From positions 32,007 to 48,568 of the forward strand of contig RQSC01001312.1 of the NCBI GenBank assembly GCA_013416795.1: 16,562 bases of DNA, read 5' to 3'. The notes under the pieces are model-generated. The model searched no databases. It saw nothing but the letters and a program-made list of their open reading frames with translations, and was not told the origin of the DNA. The stretch comes from Prasinococcaceae sp. CCMP 1430 (lineage: Eukaryota; Prasinodermophyta; Palmophyllophyceae; Prasinococcales; Prasinococcaceae). Every line of letters begins with the position of its first letter. Positions within the stretch are counted from its first letter, which is position 1. A program made the position numbers and the translations under genes. This document shows positions 8,811-15,897 of this stretch, one piece after another.

Positions 8811-10162
8811 ATGCCGATGGAGGACCGCCTCGCGTCCGACCCGGCCGCGCGCGCCGTGCGCGCGCCGCGCGCCCGGCTGTCGCTCGCCGACTTCGAGGTC
8901 GTGGGCGAGCTCGGCGAGGGCAGCTTCTCGCGCGTCGCGCTCGCGAGGCTGCGCGAGACGGGCGAGGAGTACGCCCTCAAGATAATGCTCAAGGTGGGCG
9001 CGCGTGCGGGGAGGGGGAGGAGGCGGTCCTGCGGCTGTGCGCGCGCGCGCGGTGCGCCGTTGCGAGCGCAGCGCGCCTGCCTCTGCCACTTGCGCGCACC
9101 TCGGCGCTGACTGGAGGCGTGCGCGCCGTGCGTGGCGCGCCAACCCGACGTGCAACGCGCTACGCAGCGTCACCTGATTCGCGAGAACAAGGAGGGATAC
9201 GTGAAGCTCGAGCGCGATGTGATGGACTCGCTTGACCACCCAGGCGTCGTGCGGCTCGCGTTCACCTTCCAGGACCAGGAGAACCTCTACATGGGGCTCG
9301 AGGCGTGCCAGGGCGACCTGCAGCGGCAGCTCGCGCGGCTGCGGCGCGCGGGGCGCCGCATGAGCGTGAGAGACGTGCGGTGGTACCTCGCTGAGGTCGT
9401 CGAGGCGCTCGCGCACGTGCACGCGCGCGGCGTGTGCCACAGGGACCTCAAACCGGAGAATCTGCTCTTCGACGCCAGCGGCCACCTCAAGCTAACCGAC
9501 TTCGGATCGTGCCGGGACGTCTCGATGGGCTGCTCGAGCGGGGCTGACGCCGGGGGGCAGCAGGCGGCCGACGCAGTCGCGGACGAGGACGAGGACTCGC
9601 CAAAGGGTCGTCGGTGGAGTTTCGTGGGCACGCCTGAGTACATGCCACCTGGTGAGAGGCGCGCCCGCAGCGCGTGCGCCCGTGGGCTGCCTTTGCGTGT
9701 CGCCTCCCGCGGCGCACGCTGACGCCGCGCTTGCTCGCACGCCCCGTACCACCGCTCGCGCCCATTGCGCCCTCACGTGCAGAGGTCGTCAGGATTGACA
9801 GCGACGCGAATGCCGCCGACAACCCGTACGCTGTGGACAACTGGGCGCTGGGCGTCATGCTCTACCAGATGTTGGTGGGCGAGCGTCCCTTCCAGGCGCC
9901 GACCGAATACCTCGTCTGGCAGAAGGTCGCAGCGATGGAGTGGGAGATGCCAGAGGATGGCTCGGTGCCCCAGGATGCCGCTGACCTCATCAATCGCTTA
10001 ATGGACCCGAATCCGGCCACGCGAGCAGGGCTCGACGACGTGCGCGCGCACGCGTTCTTCAGCGGCGTCGAGTGGGGCGCGGGGCTCTGGGACCGCGGCG
10101 ATGCTCCCGAGCGGCTACCCGCCGACGAGAGCGAATGCGCGCGCACAGCTAAATCACCCTAA
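8811..10162 (+). CDS. PDK1: PDK1-like AGC protein kinase, no PH domain
   Basis: Exons 8811-8993, 9168-9651 and 9783-10162 give 348 residues; donors AAG|GTGGGC and CTG|GTGAGA, acceptors GCAG. Kinase landmarks: glycine loop GELGEGSFSRV (32-42), ATP lysine YALK (K57), helix-C glutamate KLERDVM (E76), HRDLKPEN (152-159), DFG (172-174), activation-segment serine in RWSFVGTPEY (S212, position of the PDK1 autophosphorylation serine) and a PPE variant of the APE motif (221-223). DxWALG at 241-246 opens the C-lobe part encoded by exon 3. HLIRENK, YVKLERDVM and EYLVWQKV strongly resemble PDK1/Pkh kinases, which phosphorylate the activation loop of other AGC kinases. An acidic, Gly/Ala-rich insert lies between DFG and the activation serine (about 180-208). 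No PH domain follows; the protein ends shortly after the kinase fold. The ATG at 8811 has a good GCC context, with a second ATG two codons later. Confidence 0.92.
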
Positions 10163-10275
10163 TAATCCATCTGTTTTTGTATGCTCAGCGCTGCTTGTGC
10201 TCTGCGGAACGGGGAAGTCCTTACACGTATGCGCAGGCGAACGCCACCAATGCCAGCGACGTGGCGCGTGCGCGC
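10163..10275. other. Short convergent spacer
   Basis: Only 113 bp separate the kinase stop from the CRTISO-like stop, so the two 3' UTRs very probably overlap as antisense transcripts. The left end is AT-rich (CCCTAATAATCC, then TGTTTTTGTATGC) and may hold the kinase cleavage signal. Confidence 0.5.
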
Positions 10276-12209
10276 TCACTTGAGCACACGATCGATTGTC
10301 TTGCACTGCTCCTGCCAGCCGACGAGAGAGTGGGCGACGAGCATACCGCCCGCAGCCACGGCAGGCACGCCCGGGCCCGGAAAGTTACTTCAAGCCGTCA
10401 CAGTATCGAGAGAGTGGGCGATCGACGCTGTCAGCGCTGCGCGTGCAGTTGGATTCTCGTGATGGCTCGGGGCGCTCGACACACAAGCGCACGCGCGCAG
10501 AGGCAGTGCACGCCACCATCGAGCTGACAAACACGGCGCAGTGGCAGCACCACCAGGCCTCGCGACACCACGCACCTGTCTCCAACACACCAGAAACCGT
10601 CGAGCGGCGTCCCCACGCTGAGGTTGGCCACGGTGCCCTCGCCCTTCGAGATCCAGCCTCGGCCGCCGTACGTGCCGCGGTGGCGGCGCAGGAAGCGCGA
10701 GCACGTGAGCGGCGTGCCGATCATTTCGATTTCCACGCGCTCGCGCGCCCCGGGCACGGCCTTCTCCACGGCCTCCCACAGCTTGTCGGCCCTCTCGCGC
10801 TTGAGGGCCTTGTACTCCTCCGACTTGCGGTCCATCCCCTCCCACTTCTCGTACGGCTCGGTGCCCGGGTAGTACGCATGGATCACGTGCTTGCCCTCGG
10901 GCGCCATGCTGGGGTCGATGGCACTCGGGATGGACACCAGAACGACGTTGCGCTCGGCCTCAACGCCCTTCTCCCAGTCGTCGACGACCATGTGGTGCAG
11001 CTTCACGTCCTCGAGCCCCTCAGCGTCTATGCCCAGGTGAAGGTGCATGAAAGAAAGGCACTGATCGGTGTCTTCAACCTGCTGCGTGAACTCGTCCGGC
11101 AAGGCGCCCTCTGGCATGAGCGGCAGCGTGTCCCACAGCGAGGCGTTCGAAATCACGGCCTCCGACGCGCGCACCTCCTTGCCGCCGCGCAGGCGCACGC
11201 CCACCGCGCGTTCGTTCTCCACGAGCACCTCCTCGACGTGTGCGGATGTGACAAGCTGCCCGCCATACTTCTCAAGGCCACGCACGAGCGCGTCGATCAG
11301 CGCGCCGGAGCCGCCCTTGGGAAACTCAAGCATGGCGTTCGGACGGTACCAGTCGTCAAACATGAACCCAATCTCCGACGCCGGGGTGCCCGTCGCCGGG
11401 GCGCCGCTCAGCATGAAGCAGCACAGCTCCAGCCAGTCGCGGATGAACTGTGACTTGAGACCCATCTTGTCCATCACTTCCGAGTATGGCTTGGTGAGGT
11501 CTTCGAGGCTGCCCGCGGACTCGACCACGCGCGGCAGGAAGCGAGCGAGCGTCACGAGCGCCGCGGGGTCGTTGCGCACAGCCAGCACGGGCAGGCACAT
11601 CGCCGCCTTGGCAAGCGGCTTCATCTCCTCGCGCAGGCGCACGAACTCGTCCACGGTGTCCTCGTCGTACGCCTCGCGAAGGACGGCGTTGAAGTTATCC
11701 GTGCCGATTTTCATCTCGAACTTGCCCACGGGCTCGGGGAAGTGGCACGTCCAGCCGTTGTACTCGTGGCACGGCAGCTCCTCGCCCAGCGCCTGCAGGA
11801 CCTGGCCCATCGGGTTCATTGTCCCCGGCGTCGTCATCGTACTGTACAAGCTCGGTCCGCTCTCGAAGGTGTACCCGTCGCGCTCCCACGCGTGCGCGGC
11901 GCCGCCGGGCACGTCGTGCGACTCCAGCACGACCACCTTCTTGCCGTACATGGCGAGCAGCGCGCCGGCCGACAGTCCACCACTGGGCACACGGGCAGCA
12001 AGCGGGCGCGCGCGCGCGGTGCGCAACGCGCGAGTCAGACGGATTCGCGCTCTCGTGCGCGCGCGCCATCGCAGCACACCAGCTAAAGCCATTGCGCTCG
12101 AGACGGCGGTCGTTGCGGGAACTCACATGCCCGCGCCGATGACCACCACCTCTGCCGCGTCGGGCGCGTCGCGCGCCGCCGCCGCCGCGCGCACGCGCAG
12201 CGTCGCCAT
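10276..12209 (-). CDS. CRTISO-like FAD-dependent carotenoid isomerase family protein
   Basis: Minus-strand exons 12209-12127, 11982-10576 and 10387-10276 give 533 residues; donors CAT|GTGAGT and CAG|GTGCGT, acceptors CCAG and GAAG. Joining exon 1 to exon 2 restores the dinucleotide-binding motif VVVIGAGIGGLSAG (21-34) with Glu48 of VLESHDVPGG for the FAD ribose. Joining exon 2 to exon 3 restores the C-terminal FAD motif VGDSNFPGPGVPAVAAGG (494-511). GYTFESGPSLYS, GFMFDDWYRP and GTEPYEKWEG closely resemble the plant CRTISO-like branch (Arabidopsis At1g57770 type), related to prolycopene isomerase and bacterial CrtI. The family is typically plastidial. From 12209 only about 20 residues precede the FAD motif, so a transit peptide is short or encoded upstream; the frame remains open to a Met at 12350, adding an Arg-rich stretch. 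Substrate is not proven; carotenoid isomerisation is the family expectation. Confidence 0.9.
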
Positions 12210-12880
12210 GCACGCTCGGTGCGCCCGGCGCAGTGGAATTTTTGGGGCAGGCCTCGGGCAACGCCGACGCCCCGAACCCCGCAGGCGCCCGCGCCGCACG
12301 CGCTCTGCCGCGCCAACCCCGCCCCTGCCCCTCTCCCACCCCCTGCTCACCCGCCACCCCTCGTCTCAGAGAAGCAGGCGCTGCCCGTCCCAGCAGGCAC
12401 GTGCTGCAGGCGCGCCCGCTCGTGCTCCCTCATCCGAAACTCGTGGCCCAGGACGCGCGCGCGCGTCGCATGCGTTTTGACCTCACGCATCAATGCTCTC
12501 CCGTGGTCACAAATGACTCAAATATCAGATGTAAACATCTCAAAGAGTTTCCCGTCAGTGGATGTGACATATGTTATGATGCATCGTCGAATATGCAAAC
12601 GGAGTTTGCCACGTCAGACGGTCACAGGCAGAGGAGTCACTCGCGCGCCCGCACACACACCTGCGACGGAGCAGGGAGCAGGCGGGGTGTGGGGGGAGGA
12701 GGGTACGAGCGCCACAGGCTGCGTCTGTCGCGCCGCGAGGCGCGCACTGAACTGCCGCTGCGCTCGCTGTGCCGACTGGGCCTGGTGTGTGTGCCGTGCC
12801 GGCTGCGCGTGCTGTGTTGCGCGCGTGCGGGCGCTGCATCGGCGGGGTGCCGCGGGTGGGTGGGTGGCGCGCCGAGCGCG
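12210..12880. promoter_or_regulatory. Divergent upstream region with AT-rich island
   Basis: This 671-bp gene-free stretch separates the starts of the CRTISO-like gene and the DNA glycosylase. Positions about 12500-12605 are markedly AT-rich and include a 6-bp-arm inverted repeat AGATGT-AA-ACATCT (12527-12540), ATATGCAAA, and a TGACGT core (as ACGTCA, 12611-12616). The flanks are GC-rich and may be 5' UTR; part of the left flank could be additional N-terminal coding sequence of the CRTISO-like gene. No further gene is supported. Confidence 0.42.
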
Positions 12881-14297
12881 ATGGTGGAGGGCCCGGAGTG
12901 CCACAGGGTAGCGGCAGCGCATGCGTGCATGGTGGGCTCGCGCATCGTGAGCGCGAAGTCGCCCAACGGCAAGTTCGCCGACGGAGCGGCAGCGATCGAG
13001 GGCGACTGTCTGGATCGCATCGAGGGTGAGCGCGCTGCGCGAGCGCGGGCGAGCTTGCGAGCGCGAGCGAGCATCGCGCGCGAGCGAGCTTCGAGCACGC
13101 CCGCGTGCGCGGCGCATTGCCGCGCGCCACAGGAAGGCCGTGCACGCCGTGATCTGACGTGCGCGCTCGCGCCGTACGTGTGCCTGTGCGCCCAGTCCAT
13201 GGCAAGAACATGTTCTACTTTTTTGGGCAAGGCCACGTCATGCACGGTACGCCTGCGCTTCAGCACGCTTGCATTTGACTCGCATTGCGCTCGCTGACCC
13301 GTGCGGGCACACGCACACCGGCGCGCGCCCACGCGCACGCGGACGCGCGCGCGTGCGCTCGCACACAGTCCACTTCGGCATGGCGGGTGAGTTCGCCACG
13401 TTCAAAGAGGGTCCCTATCCCGCTGTCAAGCCGACCACGCGCTTGGTCCTGGAGTTCGAGAACGGCGTGCGCGCGCACCTCTCAGCGATGACCGTCGTCC
13501 TCGACACTGTGGCGGCGCTCTACGAGCCCAAGGTGGCCGCGCTCGGGACGGATCCGCTGCGCGCAGACGCCGACCCGGCGCGCTTTGCGGCGGCGTGTGC
13601 CAGCTACGGCAAGAAGACGATCGGGGCGCTGCTCCTCGACCAGTCGAAGATCGCGGGCGTCGGCAACATCTACCGAAGCGAGATGCTCGCCGAGGCGCAC
13701 ATTCACCCCAACGAGCCCGCGAGCAGCCTCGAAGGCGAGGTTGTGGATGCGCTGTGGAGGGTGATAGTCAAGCAGATGCGTGCGGGCTTTGAGTCGGGCT
13801 CGATATGGGACCCCGTCACGGGGCCTAAGGTGTACGGCAAGACCAAGTCGCACCTCGGTGGCAAGGTGGAGACTTGGCGCGTGAACGGGCGCTCCCTGTA
13901 CGCGGGGGCGCACCAGAAGCTGGGTTTCCCAGGGGCGGGAGCGGACGCGAGCGCAAAGGCGACGGCGAAGGCAGGAAAGCGCAAGGGGGCCGCCCTTGAG
14001 GCGAAGGAGATGGTGACTGCCGGGGATGCGCGCGCGACCAAACGCGCGCGAGGCGAGAAGCTGAATGCACAGCACACCGCACTGAAGGACGACGCCGTGC
14101 GCGACGCCGAGGCGGCCGAGGCCGCCGCGTCAAAGCGCGCGCCTGGAAAGAAGTCCAAGGCCGCCAAGAAGAAGGCGCCCAAGGCCGCCAAGAAGAAGGC
14201 GCCCAAGGCTGCCAAGAAGAAGGCGCCCAAGGCCGCCAAGAAGAAGGCACCCAAGAGGTGGATGTCAGCCAAACGGCGGACAGCCAAGAAAAAGTGA
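12881..14297 (+). CDS. Fpg/Nei-family DNA glycosylase with Val2 and lysine-rich tail
   Basis: Exons 12881-13025, 13196-13246 (51 nt) and 13369-14297 give 374 residues; donors AGG|GTGAGC and ACG|GTACGC, acceptors CCAG and ACAG. The family excises oxidised bases and nicks DNA using its N-terminal residue. The protein starts MVEGPECHRVA: Glu3 is kept, but residue 2 is Val instead of the usual Pro, as in NEIL3. The catalytic-type lysine is in VHGKNMFYFF (K52), rebuilt across intron 1. VMHVHFGMAG is rebuilt across intron 2. GALLLDQSKIAGVGNIYRSE (151-170) contains the DNA-contacting Asn. The usual C-terminal zinc finger is present only as a cysteine-free version (HLGGKVETWRVNGRSLYAG). Residues about 257-374 are a basic, Ala/Lys-rich extension ending in four KAAKKKAP repeats, resembling histone H1 tails and likely to bind DNA or localise to the nucleus. 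Confidence 0.9.
14157..14252 (+). repeat. Four tandem 24-bp coding repeats (KAAKKKAP)
   Basis: Four contiguous 24-bp units (14157, 14181, 14205, 14229) encode KAAKKKAP each. The copies differ only at two silent third positions (GCT for GCC in copy 3, GCA for GCG in copy 4). They lie in the glycosylase C-terminal tail. The near identity suggests recent slippage or unequal exchange. Confidence 0.95.
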
Positions 14298-14491
14298 GCT
14301 AAGACAGTGGGTGCTCCTCTTGGGCGCAGCGCTGCCACGGCATGCCTTGTCAACCACACCGTATTATAGCAGGCTACCGAGCTGTGTGCGCCCGCGGGTA
14401 GCGATCGGGATGTACAGCGCGCCCGTCGCGTCCGCTCAAGCTGTTGCAAAGACAAAGACAAAGCCATGTGCGTGCGTGTGCGCGCCCGAGG
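14298..14491. other. Convergent 3' spacer
   Basis: A 194-bp spacer between the glycosylase stop and the proposed MED6 stop. It contains CGTATTATAGCAGG (14360-14373) and an A-rich patch CAAAGACAAAGACAAAG near 14446-14462. If MED6 does not use its last proposed intron, its frame would run on to 14436 inside this spacer. Confidence 0.45.
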
Positions 14492-15380
14492 TCAGCACAT
14501 ATCCCATGTAGTGGCCCTTGCTGCAAGCGAGTGTGTGCGTTCGCGTGCGCACGAGGGTGTTCGCTCGCACACTTCGCCCGAACGCGCGCGCACCTTCTGC
14601 CGATGCGCCTGCTGCCGCAGAGTCTCGCTCCCCCCAGCGCGCTTCTGCTGCTGTGAGCGCGCTGCTGAGCAGCGCGCCAACACGTGCGTGCTCGTCGGCC
14701 TCCGCGCGCGAGCGTGGCGGCGGCGCGTCGCGCGCGGCCGCCAGCGCGAAGTCCAACGCCGCTGCCGCATCCGCGACAGTGTCGGCTTCTTCCCGTGCCG
14801 GGCGCTGGGTGCGCGGCGCATCCACTGTAGCCGCCTGATTTGCGCGCCGCGCTCCGTCAGCTGAATGCCTGCGGAGAGCGCGTTCGCGTGCTCGTGTCCG
14901 CGCGCGTGTTTGTGGACGCATGCGCGCGCATGCGCCCGCACCTCCTTAGGGTCGGCGTACGCCTCTGCCGTGAAGAGCTCGAGCGCCTTCTCGAGCCTGT
15001 ATGCTGCGCGCGACACGCGCGCGCCAACGACCGCCCCCGCGCTGGGGCACATGTACGCCACGCCGTCGAGCACATACAGCTGCATCAGCAGCGTGGGTCG
15101 CGCGCCGGGCGCGTCGCGCCGGCGCTTCTGCACCACGAAGAGGTGCGGCGGCCGCGCCTCGGCGACGACGAACTCTGTCCTCGGCGCGAGGCGCGCGAGC
15201 TCGGCCTCGTCGCTCGGGTCGCGCGCCCCGCGCTGCATGAGCGCCTCATTGGCGCTGCCAGCGTCCCAGAAGGGCGACTGGCGCAGGTAGGCGAGCACTG
15301 ACGGCGCGTCCCCCGGAGGACCGTAGCTGTTGATCCACACGCCGTCGTAGAAGCACACGGAGCTCAGGTCGGAGGGGACG
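14492..15380 (-). CDS. MED6: Mediator complex subunit 6 (MED6), first exon unresolved
   Basis: MED6 is a head-module subunit of Mediator, which links activators to RNA polymerase II in the nucleus. The main exon 15380-14942 encodes the conserved MED6 core: DLSSVCFYDGVWI, VLAYLRQSPFWD, RTEFVVAEARPPHLFVVQK, YVLDGVAYMCPS and VVGARVSRAAYRLEKALE. Proposed downstream exons are 14834-14594 (Ala/Glu-rich, variable tail) and 14520-14492, with donors GAG|GTGCGG and AAG|GTGCGC, acceptors TCAG and GCAG, all in phase. The main exon begins after a CCAG acceptor with one leftover base, so a short 5' exon must exist. An ATG at 15588 with 11 coding bases before a weak GC|GTGCGG donor would fit the phase and the family's short N-terminus, but this is speculative. 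The core identification is firm; the two ends are not. Confidence 0.82.
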
Positions 15381-15897
15381 CTGGCAGCGCGCGCGGGAGC
15401 CCGTGCGCGCACGCGCGCGCGCGCGCAGGTGAGCGCGCGAACGACGCACGAGTCAGTGCGGATGCATGTGTCGCAGCCGAGCGTGGCGAGCGAGCACGGA
15501 AGCGGCGAGGCTCTCTTTCCCTTGTTCGCTCTCTTGCCCCCCCTCTCTCTCCACCCCCTGAACGCGCTCGCCCGCACGCTCGCAGCATCGCCCGTCCCAG
15601 CGCGCGCGCGCGCGCGAGCCAGCGAGCGCGCACTCGCGCCGCACGGGCCCGCTGTGGCGCGCCGCAGGCCTCGCCGCCGCGGCAGCGCGGCGCAGCTCGC
15701 CGCGATGCACTCTGACGAAAAGCTCGCGCGCCCTACAGCGCCCGCACGGACGGCGCTCCCCACGACTGCTCGCGAGAGGGTGGCGTGGGCCTCGCGGGCG
15801 CGCGCGACGCACACGCACGCGCGCGCGTGCGCGCACACACAGATGGTGGGGAGAGGGACTCTCTCCTCGCGTGGCGGCAGCTCCGAGACACGCGCCC
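15381..15897. other. Spacer with (GC)n tracts and pyrimidine-rich block
   Basis: This stretch lies between the MED6 main exon and the stop of the EMAPII-type gene; both genes are on the minus strand. It should contain the MED6 promoter, 5' UTR and short first exon, plus the 3' UTR of the neighbour. It holds (GC)n tracts at 15412-15426 and 15600-15616, a CT-rich plus-strand block at about 15510-15559, and CA/CG runs at 15806-15840. Unlike the other start regions it has no AT-rich island. No protein domain is recognised in any frame. Confidence 0.5.

Noticed and set aside
8637-9485. 282-codon minus-strand open frame
   Set aside because: It is antisense to clear kinase motifs (glycine loop, HRD, DFG) and shows no recognisable domain.
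10296-11453. 385-codon plus-strand open frame
   Set aside because: Antisense shadow of the CRTISO-like gene in another frame, low-complexity Arg/Ala/His product.
11068-12480. 470-codon plus-strand open frame
   Set aside because: It is antisense to the CRTISO-like gene, whose FAD-binding motifs and family-wide similarity are unambiguous; the Ser/Arg-rich product is a GC shadow.
12527-12540. Inverted repeat as a bacterial-type operator or terminator
   Set aside because: The genome is eukaryotic with introns; the arms are only 6 bp with a 2-base gap, so it is kept only as a possible factor site.
12233-13297. 354-codon plus-strand open frame covering the glycosylase N-terminus
   Set aside because: It contains the real first exon (from 12881), but the upstream 216 codons are low-complexity promoter-region sequence, and starting there would block the N-terminal nucleophile. 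The frame also reads through intron 1.
15600-15616. Possible CRISPR or other structured repeat array in GC runs
   Set aside because: These are simple (GC)n and CA/CG microsatellite-like runs without unique spacers.
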